A stretch of 64,000 nt of DNA from Pseudomonas sp. ATCC 13867 (GTDB lineage Bacteria > Pseudomonadota > Gammaproteobacteria > Pseudomonadales > Pseudomonadaceae). The DNA lies in the NCBI RefSeq assembly GCF_000349845.1, contig NC_020829.1, forward strand, positions 3,665,001 through 3,729,000. The letters run 5' to 3'. Shown here one piece after another: positions 53,364 through 63,227 of the stretch. The notes under the pieces were generated by a model, which worked only from the letters and a program-made list of their open reading frames with translations, ran no database searches and had not been told where the DNA came from. Within the stretch, counting starts at the first letter, position 1. Each line of letters opens with the position of its first letter. A program made the translations under genes and the position numbers.

Positions 53364-56300
53364 TCAGGGGATGCACACGCCGTGCTGGTTGCTTTGCGCC
53401 AGGTCGAGCAGTTCCCGGTTGGCCACGGCGTACATCGCATAGTCGGTGCTGTTGGAGGCACGCAGCTCGGTGAGCATGGTGCGCCAGCGCTCGACCATCG
53501 GCGCATGCTGCGCCAGCCAGAGGGCCACGCGCTGATCGATTTCCGCCGGGCCGTCCTGCATCTGCAGCACCGAGACGGTGATCGCCCGCTGCTGCCAGTC
53601 CAGGTCGTCGCGGAAGGCCTCGCGGGCCAACGCCTGCCAGTTGTTCTCCACCGGCAGGGAGCTGATCTGCTGCAGGTACCAGGTCAGTTCCAGCTCGCTG
53701 CCCAGGGCGAAGTAGGCGCGCGCCACGTCGGCCGGGTCGCGGCCGGTGACATCCGCCGCCTCGACGATCGGCAGCAGGGTGTAGAGGTGGCTGGTGCCGG
53801 CGACCATGCGCGCCAGCAGCTCCGGCACGCCGGCATCCACATACGCCTGGTAGCGCGCCTGCCACAGCTCGCGGGTCGGGCCTTCGAGCAGTTCGTTGAG
53901 CTTGAGGCCGAGGGCGGCGATGCGCGGTCCGAAGTGCGCCACGTCGCGAGCGGCATCCTGCTCGTTGCGGCGGCTGCGCAGGAACCAGCGGGTAGCACGG
54001 CGACCCAGGCGCATCAGTTCGTCCATCAGGGTCAGCTGCACTTCCGCCGGCACCTGGTAGTCCAGCGCCTCGATCTGGCGGAACCAGTGCGGCAAGTGGA
54101 AGACATCGCGCACGATCACGTAGGCGCCGGCCACATTCGCCGGCGTCATGCCGGTGGACTCCTTCAGGCGCTGCACGAAGGTGATGCCCATGTGGTTGAC
54201 CAGATCGTTGGCGATCTGCGTGCTGACGATCTCGCGCTTCAGGCGATGCTTGCGCATGGCCGGGCCGAAGGTTTCGACCAGGGTCTGCGGGAAGGCGGTT
54301 TCCATGTCGCGGGTCAGGTAGTCGTCGTCCGGCACCAGGGAACCCAACAGCTGTTCCTTCAGGTCGATCTTGCTCCAGGAGATCAACACGGACAGCTCGG
54401 CACGGGTCAGCCCCTGGTTGGCGGCGATGCGCTCGGCCAGGGCGTCGTCGCTGGGCAGGAATTCCAGCGCGCGGTCCAGCTTGCCGCGGCCTTCCAGGTC
54501 GGTCATCAGCCGCTTGTACTCGGCGATGCGCTCGCGGGCACGGCGTTCGGCCAGGGACAGCGCCTGGGTCTGCTTGTAGTTGTTGCCCAGCACCAGCCCG
54601 GAGACCTGGTCGGTCATCTCCGCCAGCAGCTTGTTGCGCTGCTTGCCGGTCATGTCGCCGGCGGCCACCACCTCGTTGAGCAGGATCTTGATGTTCACTT
54701 CGTGGTCGGAGCAGTCCACGCCACCGGCGTTGTCGATGAAGTCGGTGTTGCAGGCGCCGCCGCTGAGGCCGAACTCGACCCGCGCCAGCTGCGTCATGCC
54801 GAGGTTGCCGCCCTCGCCCACCACCTTCACCCGCAGGTCGCGGCCGTCCACGCGCAGGCCGTCGTTGGCCTTGTCGCCGACGTCGGCGTGGGATTCCTTG
54901 CTGGACTTCACGTAGGTGCCGATGCCGCCGTTCCACAGCAGGTCCACCGGCGCCTTGAGCAGCGTGTGGATCAGCTCGGTCGGGGTCAGGCGTTCGGCGT
55001 CGATGTCGAAGCGCGCGCGGACTTCCGGGGTCAGCGTGATGCTCTTCGCGCTGCGCAGGAAGATGCCGCCGCCGGCCGAGATCAGCGAGGCGTCGTAGTC
55101 GGCCCAGCTGGAGCGCGGCAGATTGAACAGGCGCTGGCGCTCGGCGAAGCTCGCCGCCGGGTCCGGATTGGGGTCGAGGAAGATGTGCATATGGTTGAAG
55201 GCCGCGACCATCTGCAGCTTGTCGGACATCAGCAGGCCGTTACCGAACACGTCGCCCGCCATGTCGCCGATGCCGATGACGCTGACGCTGTCCTTCTGCA
55301 CGTCGATGCCGCGCTCGCGGAAGTGACGCTGTACCGAGACCCAGCCGCCACGGGCGGTGATGCCCATGCCCTTGTGGTCATAGCCGGCGGAGCCCCCGGA
55401 GGCGAAGGCGTCGCCGAGCCAGAAGTCGTATTCGGCGGAAATGCCGTTGGCGATGTCGGAGAAGGTTGCGGTGCCCTTGTCGGCCGCCACCACCAGGTAG
55501 GGGTCGTCGGCGTCGTGGCGGACCACGTTGGCCGGCGGCACGACCTGGCCTTCCTTGAGGTTGTCGGTGATATCCAGCAGGCCGGAGATGAAGATGCGGT
55601 AGCAGGCGATGGCTTCGGCCTGGATCTCGTCACGGCTGCCGCCGACCGGCAGCCGGCGCGGAATGAAGCCGCCCTTGGCGCCGGTGGGCACGATCACCGC
55701 GTTCTTCACCTGCTGCGCCTTCACCAGGCCCAGCACTTCGGTGCGGAAGTCTTCCTCGCGGTCGGACCAGCGCAGGCCGCCACGGGCCACGTCGCCGAAA
55801 CGCAGGTGCACGCCTTCCACGCGCGGGCAGTAGACGAAGATTTCGAACTTCGGCGTCGGCCGCGGGATTTCCGGGATGGCCTTGGGGTTGAACTTGAAGC
55901 TGAAGTAGCTCTTGTTCTGCCCGGCGGCATCCGGCTGGTAGAAGTTGGTGCGCAGGGTCGCCTTGATCAGGTCGAGATAGCGCCGCAGGATGCGGTCTTC
56001 ATTGAGCACCTGGACGTTGTCCAGAGCGGCGAGGATGGCCTGTTCCAGCTTCTGCTGCTTGTCGCCCAGGTCCTCGGCGGTGAGCTTGCGGGCCAGGTAG
56101 AAGCGGGTCTTGAACAGGCGCACCAGTTCGCGGGCGATGTCCACATGGGCGTTCAGCGCGCTGGCGATGTAACCCAGGTCGAAGCCCAGGCGGATCTGCT
56201 TGAGGTAGCGGGCGTAGGCACGCAGCAGCGCCACGTCGCGCCACGCCAGGCCGGCGGTCAGCACCAGGCGGTTGAAGGCGTCGTTCTCGGCATCGCCGTT

Positions 56301-58226
56301 GACGATGTGGACGAAGGCGTCCTGCAGGGTCTCGTTGAGTTCCTGGATGTTGACGTCCAGGCCTTCGGCGTAGGTGAAGGCGAAGTCGTGGATCCAGTAT
56401 TCGCGGCCGTTGCTGTGGCGCAGGCGATAGGGGAACTCGCCGAGCACGCGCAGGCCGAGGTTCTCCAGGATCGGCAGGACGTCCGACAGCGCCAGCGGCG
56501 TGTCGGCGTGGTAAAGCTTGCAGTGCAGTTGCTGCTCACCCTGGGCCAGCGGCTGGTAGAAGCTCATCACCAGCGGACGCTTGTCCGACAGGCTGGAGAG
56601 GTGCTGCAGGTCCACCACCGCGAAGTGCGCTGCGAAGCGCTCGCGGTAGCCGGCCGGGAAGCCTTTGGGGAAGTCTTCGAGCAGGTTGTTGCCCTGGCCT
56701 TCGCCGAAGTTTTCCAGCACCAGCGCGGCGTAGTCGTCCTGCCAGGAGCGGCAGGCCTGGATGGCTTCCTGCTCCAGTTGCGCGGCGTCGACGTCGATGC
56801 GGTTCTTCGGGTCGACGCGCAGGATGAACTGCACGCGCGCCAGGGTGGATTCGGAGAAGAAGGTCCAGAACTCGCAGTCGCTGGCCTTCAGGCGCTCACG
56901 CAGGACCTGCTCGATCTTGATGCGCGTCTCGGTGGAATAGATGTCGCGCGGCACGTACGCCAGGCAGTAGGCGAAGCGGCCGTACGGGTCCTTGCGCAGG
57001 AACAGGCGGATCTTGTTGCGTTCCTGGATCTGCACGATGGACATGGCGGTGGCGAACAGTTCGTCCACCGAGGTCTGGAACAGGTCGTCGCGCGGCAGCA
57101 CTTCCAGCACCTGGGCCAGTTCCTTGCCCAGGTGGGCATTGGCGTCGAAACCGGAGCGGCGCTCGACTTCCAGCACCTTGCCGCGGATCGACGGGATCTG
57201 GGTCACGCTGTCGTTGTAGACCGAGGAGGTGAACAGGCCCATGAAGCGGAACTCGCGCAGCACCTTGCCCTTGGCGTCGATCTCGCGGATCGACACGTAA
57301 TCCGGGTAGGCCGGGCGATGCACGCGGCTGGGGTGCGAGGCCTTGGCGAAGGACAGCAGCAGCGGTTCGCGCAGGTAGGCCACCGCGTAGTCCTCGATGT
57401 GCAGCTCCTGTTGGCTGAGGCCGGTACGCCGCAGCTTGGCCACACCGAGGAAGGACTTCTCGTCGTAGATCATGCGTCCGCCGTCGGTTTCGTCGACGAC
57501 GGTGAACTCCTCGTAGCCGAGGAAGGTGAAATGGTTGTCCAGCAGCCATTCGAGGAAGGCACGCACCTCGGTGGTCTCTTCCGCGCGGGCCTTGGACTTG
57601 GACTTGCCCAGCCAGGCCAGCAGGTCTTCGGCCTTGGCGCGCATGTCCGGGAAGTCGGCCACCGCCAGGCGCACCTCGCCCAGCACGTCGAGCAGGCTCT
57701 TCTCCAGCGTGCGCAGCTCGCCGATATGCGAGGCGCGGTCGATCTCCAGGTACATCAGCGATTCCTGATGCACGTCCTTGCCGTGGGTGCCCTTGGGCAG
57801 GACTTCCAGCAGTTCGCCCTTGGCGTTGCGGCGCACACTCAGCACGTTGGTCTGCAGGGTGTGGATGCTGTAGCCGCGGCGGTTCAGTTCCATGCGCACC
57901 GAGTCGACCAGGAACGGCTGGTCCGGATGCAGCACCTGCACGGCGGTGTGCGTGGATTGCCAGCCGTGCTTCTCGTAATCGGGGTTGTACACCTGCACCT
58001 CGGGCTGGGCGGGGTCGAACCGCTCCAGCATGCGCCAGGACGACAGGGTGCAGCCGACCAGGTCGGACAGCCTGCGCTGGGTCAATTCGTCGAGGGAGAT
58101 GAAGCCGAAGAACTGTTCGGCGAACAGGGCCACTTGTGGCAGACCCTTGTCGTCGACGTGCTGCGCCAGGGCCGCCTGCAGTTGTTGCTGGAAGTCGGCT
58201 TTGCTGGCTGCGGTGAAGAACGCCAT
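53364..58226 (-). CDS. gdhB: NAD-dependent glutamate dehydrogenase, large (180-kDa) type
   Basis: Converts glutamate to 2-oxoglutarate and ammonia. A 1620-residue protein of the large NAD-GDH family: long N-terminal regulatory part with ACT-like segments (residues 1-about 700), catalytic core with VARGGLRWSDREEDFRTEVL and VPTGAKGGFIPRRLP, Rossmann part with VVGEGGNLGMTQLARVEF and CNTDFIDNAGGVDCSDHEVN. Start MAFFTAASKADFQQ at 58226 has GCGGAG upstream. P. aeruginosa PA3068 orthologue, where activity depends on arginine. Confidence 0.95.
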   Translation of the reverse strand: MAFFTAASKADFQQQLQAALAQHVDDKGLPQVALFAEQFFGFISLDELTQRRLSDLVGCTLSSWRMLERFDPAQPEVQVYNPDYEKHGWQSTHTAVQVLHPDQPFLVDSVRMELNRRGYSIHTLQTNVLSVRRNAKGELLEVLPKGTHGKDVHQESLMYLEIDRASHIGELRTLEKSLLDVLGEVRLAVADFPDMRAKAEDLLAWLGKSKSKARAEETTEVRAFLEWLLDNHFTFLGYEEFTVVDETDGGRMIYDEKSFLGVAKLRRTGLSQQELHIEDYAVAYLREPLLLSFAKASHPSRVHRPAYPDYVSIREIDAKGKVLREFRFMGLFTSSVYNDSVTQIPSIRGKVLEVERRSGFDANAHLGKELAQVLEVLPRDDLFQTSVDELFATAMSIVQIQERNKIRLFLRKDPYGRFAYCLAYVPRDIYSTETRIKIEQVLRERLKASDCEFWTFFSESTLARVQFILRVDPKNRIDVDAAQLEQEAIQACRSWQDDYAALVLENFGEGQGNNLLEDFPKGFPAGYRERFAAHFAVVDLQHLSSLSDKRPLVMSFYQPLAQGEQQLHCKLYHADTPLALSDVLPILENLGLRVLGEFPYRLRHSNGREYWIHDFAFTYAEGLDVNIQELNETLQDAFVHIVNGDAENDAFNRLVLTAGLAWRDVALLRAYARYLKQIRLGFDLGYIASALNAHVDIARELVRLFKTRFYLARKLTAEDLGDKQQKLEQAILAALDNVQVLNEDRILRRYLDLIKATLRTNFYQPDAAGQNKSYFSFKFNPKAIPEIPRPTPKFEIFVYCPRVEGVHLRFGDVARGGLRWSDREEDFRTEVLGLVKAQQVKNAVIVPTGAKGGFIPRRLPVGGSRDEIQAEAIACYRIFISGLLDITDNLKEGQVVPPANVVRHDADDPYLVVAADKGTATFSDIANGISAEYDFWLGDAFASGGSAGYDHKGMGITARGGWVSVQRHFRERGIDVQKDSVSVIGIGDMAGDVFGNGLLMSDKLQMVAAFNHMHIFLDPNPDPAASFAERQRLFNLPRSSWADYDASLISAGGGIFLRSAKSITLTPEVRARFDIDAERLTPTELIHTLLKAPVDLLWNGGIGTYVKSSKESHADVGDKANDGLRVDGRDLRVKVVGEGGNLGMTQLARVEFGLSGGACNTDFIDNAGGVDCSDHEVNIKILLNEVVAAGDMTGKQRNKLLAEMTDQVSGLVLGNNYKQTQALSLAERRARERIAEYKRLMTDLEGRGKLDRALEFLPSDDALAERIAANQGLTRAELSVLISWSKIDLKEQLLGSLVPDDDYLTRDMETAFPQTLVETFGPAMRKHRLKREIVSTQIANDLVNHMGITFVQRLKESTGMTPANVAGAYVIVRDVFHLPHWFRQIEALDYQVPAEVQLTLMDELMRLGRRATRWFLRSRRNEQDAARDVAHFGPRIAALGLKLNELLEGPTRELWQARYQAYVDAGVPELLARMVAGTSHLYTLLPIVEAADVTGRDPADVARAYFALGSELELTWYLQQISSLPVENNWQALAREAFRDDLDWQQRAITVSVLQMQDGPAEIDQRVALWLAQHAPMVERWRTMLTELRASNSTDYAMYAVANRELLDLAQSNQHGVCIP

Positions 58227-58548
58227 GGTGTTACTCCGCTTGGCTCGAATTATTGGATTGAGCGTAGTTCGCTTGCGCGTCTTGGTGCGGATCACAGGTA
58301 CAACCGGGCAGTGTGACCCTCGATTGACCCTCCCGACCGGGCGGTCATCGGTCCGCCGAGCTTATCGGGACTCGGCCACTGTCCGCTTACGGGGCTGCGA
58401 CATATTCGTTCAGCCTGCGGCAGCCCGGAGCGGATGACGCTCGTACGTTTGTATGAGCTGCGCCGGGGAATTCCATGCAATGCACGATTGTCCGCCAGGC
58501 GCCGCCCGGACCAGAGTGCCGCATCGAGACATGCATGGGATCAGACTG
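58227..58548. other. Divergent intergenic region gdhB / flavin oxidoreductase
   Basis: 322 bp holding both promoters. No gene or strong site recognised. Confidence 0.55.
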
Positions 58549-59934
58549 ATGAAACGCTCTCTGTGGCTGCAGGAAATTGCCGCCGAACTGGACCCGACGC
58601 CCGCCCTGAACGGCGAGCTGGAGGTGGATGTGGCGATCGTCGGCGGTGGCTTCGTCGGCCTCTGGACCGCCCTGCGCCTGCTGGAGCTGGAGCCTGGCTG
58701 CCGGGTGGCGATCATCGAGCGCGACATCTGCGGCGGCGGCGCCTCGGGGCGCAACGGCGGCTTCGTGATGTCCTGGTGGCCGAAGATCAGTTCGCTGGCC
58801 GCACAGTGCGGCAAGGAGGAAGCGCTGCGCCTGGCGCGGGCCTCGGCGGCGGCGATCGGCGAGATCGGCGAGTTCTGCGCCGAGCACCGGATCGATGCGC
58901 ACTTCCGCCGCAACGGCTGGCTGTGGACCGCCACCAGCGATGCCCAGCGCGGCGCCTGGAAGGATGTCCAGCGTACCTGCGAGCGCCTGGGCGAGCCGGT
59001 CTTCCAGTCGCTGCCCGACGCTGAAGTCGCTCGCCGCAGCGGCTCCCCGCGCCATCTCGAAGGAGTGATCGAAGCCAGCAACGCTACTGTGCAGCCGGCG
59101 CGCCTGGCCAGGGGCCTGCGCCGCGTGGCGCTGGAAAAGGGCGTACGGATCTACGAGAACACCCCCCTGCTGGACTTCCAGCGCGGCCAGCCCGCGCAAC
59201 TGCGCACCCCCGAGGGCTGCGTCAGGGCCCGGCGTGTGGTGCTCGCGCACAACGCCTGGGCGGCGGCGATCCCCGAACTGCGCCGGACCATCCTGCCGGT
59301 CACCAGCACCATCGTCGCCACGGCGCCGATCCCGCAACGCCTGGAGCAGATCGGCTGGACCGGCGGCGAAGCGATCACTGACTCGCAACTGATGGTCGAC
59401 TACTACCGGACCACCCACGACGGGCGCATCGCCTTCGGCAAGGGCACCGGCATGATCAGCTATGCCAGCCGGATCGACGGCAGCTATGACGACAACCCGC
59501 AATTGAACGAGGACACCGAGCGGGACTTCCGCCGCAGCTACCCGCAGTTGGCGGACGTGCCCATCACCCATGCCTGGAGTGGCCCGATCGACCGCACCTA
59601 TGACAGCCTGCCGGTGTTCGGCCATCTGGACGGCGCACCGCACATCGTCTACGGCGTCGGCTGGAGCGGCAACGGCGTCGGCCCCAGTCGCCTTGGCGGA
59701 CGCATCCTCGCCAGCCTGGCGCTGGGCCTCGACGACGAATGGAGCCGCTGCGGCCTGGTCGGCCGCCAGCCCAAGCGTTTCCCTCCCGAACCGCTGCGCT
59801 ATGTCGGCGGACTGTCGGTGCGCAACGCCGTACAGCGCAAGGAAGCCGCGGAGGCCGAAGGCCGCCAGCCGGCCTGGCTGGACAAGACGCTGGCCGGCCT
59901 CGCCCCCTCCGGCCTCGAAGACAAGAGCCTGTGA
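58549..59934 (+). CDS. FAD-dependent oxidoreductase, PuuB/DAO family, 461 aa
   Basis: FAD site VDVAIVGGGFVGLWTALRLL near residue 25 and ICGGGASGRNGGFVMSWW, the signature of gamma-glutamylputrescine-oxidase-like and related DAO enzymes. The C-terminal FAD segment is HIVYGVGWSGNGVGPSRLGG. Likely oxidises an amine or amino-acid-type substrate. Start taken at MKRSLWLQEIA (58549); an alternative Met is at 58531. 17 bp before a cupin gene and near a PotD-like protein, so polyamine or related amine catabolism is suggested. Confidence 0.88.
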   Translation: MKRSLWLQEIAAELDPTPALNGELEVDVAIVGGGFVGLWTALRLLELEPGCRVAIIERDICGGGASGRNGGFVMSWWPKISSLAAQCGKEEALRLARASAAAIGEIGEFCAEHRIDAHFRRNGWLWTATSDAQRGAWKDVQRTCERLGEPVFQSLPDAEVARRSGSPRHLEGVIEASNATVQPARLARGLRRVALEKGVRIYENTPLLDFQRGQPAQLRTPEGCVRARRVVLAHNAWAAAIPELRRTILPVTSTIVATAPIPQRLEQIGWTGGEAITDSQLMVDYYRTTHDGRIAFGKGTGMISYASRIDGSYDDNPQLNEDTERDFRRSYPQLADVPITHAWSGPIDRTYDSLPVFGHLDGAPHIVYGVGWSGNGVGPSRLGGRILASLALGLDDEWSRCGLVGRQPKRFPPEPLRYVGGLSVRNAVQRKEAAEAEGRQPAWLDKTLAGLAPSGLEDKSL

Positions 59935-59951
59935 ATCCTCAGGAGACAACC

Positions 59952-60296
59952 ATGCCGCAACCCATCCTGCTGGCGGCCACCGCCAGCCTCGCCCTGCCTT
60001 CCGCCACACCGGTGAAGGAGCCTCTCGGCGAGCCCGTCGCCGCCGCCGCGACCCATGCCCGGGAAGCCGCCAACGGCCTGCTCACCGGCGTCTGGGAATG
60101 CTCGCCGGGACGCTGGCGGCGTCAGGTGCTGGCCAGCGAGTTCAGCCATTTCATCGCCGGGCACTGCTTCTTCATTCCCGACGATGGCGAGCCGATCGAA
60201 CTGTGCGCGGGTGATGCCGTACTGTTCCCGGCGAACTGTGCCGGGACCTGGGATATCCGCGAGACGGTACGCAAGAGCTTCGTGATCATTCCCTGA
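59952..60296 (+). CDS. Cupin-domain protein, 114 aa
   Basis: Small single cupin with EFSHFIAGHCFFIPDDGEPI, ELCAGDAVLFPANCAGTWDI. It lacks a full metal-binding His set, having only SHFIAGH. DUF861-type cupins often accompany amine oxidases of this kind. AGGAGACAAC gives a good ribosome site, and it is cotranscribed with the oxidoreductase. Its 3' end overlaps the convergent PucR gene by 11 bp. Confidence 0.85.
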   Translation: MPQPILLAATASLALPSATPVKEPLGEPVAAAATHAREAANGLLTGVWECSPGRWRRQVLASEFSHFIAGHCFFIPDDGEPIELCAGDAVLFPANCAGTWDIRETVRKSFVIIP

Positions 60297-61773
60297 GGCC
60301 GGCGATCTCGGCCGCGCGCAGGGCGATCCAGAGCACCGCGACGTCTTCGGTGGAATCTAGCGAACGGCCGCAGATTTCCTCGATGCGGCGAATCCGGTAG
60401 ACCAGCGTCTGCTTGTGCACGTTGAGCTCCTGCGCCGCCTTCTGCCAGGAGCGGTTGTGCGCGAGGAAGACCCGCAGGGTGCGCTGCAGTTGCGCCCCCT
60501 GCTGCTGGTCGTAGTCGGCCAGCAGGCCGAGCACATTGCGATGAACGCGCAGCGCCTCGTCGAGGCTTCCGGGCAGCCAGGGCTGCTCGGTCCGCGCTTC
60601 GGCGTAGTCCACCAGCGGCCGTGCCGCACAAGCGTGCGCCAGGGCGAGGCGCGCTTCGCGCAGCGCCTCCGCTGCCCGCCCCGCATGTCCCAGCGGCGCG
60701 CTCACCCCCAGCATGCCCGCCAGCCCGGCCTGCACTTCCGGCGCCGAGCTGCGCTCAGCCAGCAGCATCACCAGCTCCTGCCCCTGGTTGCGCACCAGGA
60801 ACTGCACGTTCCGCCGGCGCAGGCGCCGCTGCCATTCGGCAGGCGCCGTCGCATCGGCATGCGTAACGGCCAGCACCACGCTCTCCGACGAGCCCAGCAG
60901 CTGCGCCAGGCGCTCCGCCGCCGCACGCTCGGACAGACGCTGCTGGAGCAGGTCGTCGAGCAGTTCGGAGCCCAGGCGCAAGCAGCGCTCGCGCTCCACC
61001 TGCAGACGCTCCAGTTCGATCCCGAGCACCGCAACCAGGTGATGCAGAAGACCGTAGTCGAGCAGCTCGCCGCCGCAGGCGAGGATGGCGCAATCCACCT
61101 GCGAAGGCAGCACCATCACCAACGCCTCGCCCTCCGCTCCGGCACAGCGCAGTACCGCAGGCGAGCCGCCCTTGAGTTCCTGCCGGCGGACCAGCAGCAC
61201 CTCGCGCCACGCGCTGGGCAACGCCGGCAACTCAGCCTGCCAGGGCTCCAGGCTGAGCGGATCGAAGAGGAACAGTCGCGCCTGGACATCGCGTCCGAGG
61301 CGCTGGACCAGATCGGCCAGGCCCAAGCCGCGCAAGCCCATGCGCGCACTTTCGTAGATACGGCTGATGGCGGTGCGGCGCTCGAATTCCTCCTGGCGCC
61401 CTGCATCGAGAATGCTGCGGGTCACGGCGGAGAACGGCACCGAATAATGGGTCATCAGTACCGCGAAGCCGAGCTGTTCGGCGGTAGCCCGCAGCGCCTC
61501 CAGATCGTCCGGCGCCTGCATGTTCTCGCCGATCATCAGCCCGGCGACATTGGCCCGCGCCAGACGCTCCAGATAGTTTCGCTGCGCCTGCGGGTCGGCG
61601 GGAATGCCGATACCGGTGGTCATCAGCAGGTCGCCCTCGCCGAGCCATTCGGTCGGATCGGCCAGTTCGCAGACATGCGCCCAGCGCAGCCGCCGGGTCG
61701 TTCCCGCGGCACCGCAGAGCAGGCGGGTCCGCAGGGGTTCGCTGTCGATGATGTCCTGGATGCAGAGAGGCAT
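60286..61773 (-). CDS. PucR-family transcription regulator, 495 aa
   Basis: N-terminal PucR domain (LCIQDIIDSEPLRTRLLCGA, THVCELADPTEWLGEGDLLM-like segment, GIGIPAD), a middle GGDEF-like/CdaR part, and the C-terminal PucR helix-turn-helix (LQRTLRVFLAHNRSWQKAAQ, ELNVHKQTLVYRIRRIEEI). PucR-type regulators control purine or amine catabolism. Start at 61773 (MPLCIQDII) fits the family; Met at 61839 would add 22 residues and neither has a clear ribosome site. Divergent from the PotD-like gene. Confidence 0.88.
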   Translation of the reverse strand: MPLCIQDIIDSEPLRTRLLCGAAGTTRRLRWAHVCELADPTEWLGEGDLLMTTGIGIPADPQAQRNYLERLARANVAGLMIGENMQAPDDLEALRATAEQLGFAVLMTHYSVPFSAVTRSILDAGRQEEFERRTAISRIYESARMGLRGLGLADLVQRLGRDVQARLFLFDPLSLEPWQAELPALPSAWREVLLVRRQELKGGSPAVLRCAGAEGEALVMVLPSQVDCAILACGGELLDYGLLHHLVAVLGIELERLQVERERCLRLGSELLDDLLQQRLSERAAAERLAQLLGSSESVVLAVTHADATAPAEWQRRLRRRNVQFLVRNQGQELVMLLAERSSAPEVQAGLAGMLGVSAPLGHAGRAAEALREARLALAHACAARPLVDYAEARTEQPWLPGSLDEALRVHRNVLGLLADYDQQQGAQLQRTLRVFLAHNRSWQKAAQELNVHKQTLVYRIRRIEEICGRSLDSTEDVAVLWIALRAAEIAGLRE

Positions 61774-62028
61774 GGGGCGTCGGTCCCGGCTGGTCGGAAG
61801 GCGTTCGGCGAAGAAGCCAAGCATGGCATTGCGCAGCATGATCTGTCGCGGCGAGCGGTACCTTTGTACGTAGGTACGAGCCGTGGCTGGCGATTCTTGG
61901 TTCCGTCTGATTGCCCGCCCCTCGCCGCGCCGCCGAGACTTTTCAGGGATCGCCGCGCCATCTTCTGCCTGGCCACCGGCGCCGAGTCCTTCAGCCGCTG
62001 TAATACCGCTCGACGGAGAAATACAACA

Positions 62029-63066
62029 ATGCACAAGTCGCTGAGTCTTTCCCTTGCCCTCGCCCTGGGCTGTGCCGCTTCCGGCCAGGCCCTCGCCAAC
62101 CTCACCGTGGTCTCCCACGGCGGCGCCAACAAGGCGGCACAGGTCAAGGCCTTCTACGAACCCTATTCGCAGCAGCACGGCTCGAAGATCGTCGCCGGCG
62201 AGTTCAACGGCGAGATGGCCAAGGTCAAGGTGATGGTCGACACCGGCAGCGTGTCCTGGGACGTCGTCGAGATGGAAATGCCCGAGCTCACCCGCGCCTG
62301 CGATGAAGGCCTGCTGGAGGAGATCGGCGACCTCCCGGCCATCGCCCAGTCCACCACCGGGTTGCTTGAAGGCGCCGTGCAGCCCTGCGGCGTCGGTTTC
62401 TTCGTCTGGTCCACGGTGCTCGCCTACAACGCCGACAAGCTGCAGACCGCCCCCAGCGGCTGGGCCGACTTCTGGGACGTAAAGAAATTCCCCGGCAAGC
62501 GCGGCCTGCGCAAGGGCGCGATGTACACCCTGGAATTCGCCCTGATGGCCGATGGCGTCGCGCCCAAGGACGTCTACAAGGTACTGGCGACCCAGGAAGG
62601 CCAGGACCGCGCCTTCAGGAAGCTCGACCAGATCAAGCCGAACATCCAGTGGTGGGAAGCCGGCGCCCAGCCGCCGCAGTACCTGGCTTCCGGCGACGTG
62701 GTGATGAGCTCGGTGTACAACGGCCGTATCGCCGCGGTACAGGATGAGAGCAACCTGCGCATCGTCTGGAACGGCGGTATCTACGACATGGACGCCTTCG
62801 CCATTCCCAGGGGCGCGAAGCATCGCGACGAAGGACTGAAGTTCATTTCCTTCGTCCTCCAGACCGAGCAGCAGAAGGCCTATGCCGAGCAGATCGCCTA
62901 CGGCCCGGTGAACACCCAGGCGGTGCAACTGGTCGACCCGCAACGGCGCAAGAACATGCCCACCGACGCCGCCAACCTGGAAAACCAGGTTGCCATGAAC
63001 GCCGGCTTCTGGGCCGACCACGGCGAGCAGTTGGAACAGCGCTTCAACGCCTGGGCGGCAAAGTAA
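62029..63066 (+). CDS. Periplasmic spermidine/putrescine-type binding protein, 345 aa
   Basis: Signal peptide MHKSLSLSLALALGCAASGQ ending ALAN, then the PotD-like fold: LTVVSHGGANKAAQVKAFYE, GSVSWDVVEMEMPELTRACD, GVGFFVWSTVLAYNADKLQT, WEAGAQPPQYLASGDVVMSS. Binds a small cationic solute. GGAGAAATACAAC lies before the ATG. No permease or ATPase genes accompany it in the window, so it is either an orphan or uses a transporter elsewhere. A terminator follows. Confidence 0.88.
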   Translation: MHKSLSLSLALALGCAASGQALANLTVVSHGGANKAAQVKAFYEPYSQQHGSKIVAGEFNGEMAKVKVMVDTGSVSWDVVEMEMPELTRACDEGLLEEIGDLPAIAQSTTGLLEGAVQPCGVGFFVWSTVLAYNADKLQTAPSGWADFWDVKKFPGKRGLRKGAMYTLEFALMADGVAPKDVYKVLATQEGQDRAFRKLDQIKPNIQWWEAGAQPPQYLASGDVVMSSVYNGRIAAVQDESNLRIVWNGGIYDMDAFAIPRGAKHRDEGLKFISFVLQTEQQKAYAEQIAYGPVNTQAVQLVDPQRRKNMPTDAANLENQVAMNAGFWADHGEQLEQRFNAWAAK

Positions 63067-63121
63067 GCCGCTGCGCGGGTTCTTCTCCACAGTGCGGGGC
63101 ACCCCTGCCCCGCCTGCCTTC

Positions 63122-63145
63122 GGCCGCTCCCGGGCGGCCTTTTTA
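63122..63145 (+). terminator. Terminator of the binding-protein gene
   Basis: GGCCGC/GCGGCC stem with a 6-nt loop and a T5 run, about 55 bp after the stop. Confidence 0.85.
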
Positions 63146-63227
63146 GTCCTGCCCATCCACTCGTTCCAGATGCGAGCATGATAGCCAACTGCTATTTTGC
63201 CGCACACGACTCTCCGGAACGGATGCC

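Noticed and set aside
53382..58316. Very long open frame antisense to gdhB (over 1600 codons)
   Set aside because: It mirrors gdhB codon for codon and is a by-product of GC-rich third positions. It is very rich in Val, Gly, His and Gln, has no domain, and the gdhB product is a clear family member.
60415..62028. Plus-strand open frame leading into the PotD-like gene
   Set aside because: It is antisense to the PucR gene; the signal peptide at 62029 marks the true start.
61774..63207. Possible N-terminal extension of the PucR gene by hundreds of residues
   Set aside because: The extension is antisense to the PotD-like gene and has no domain character; the PucR domain starts at the chosen Met.
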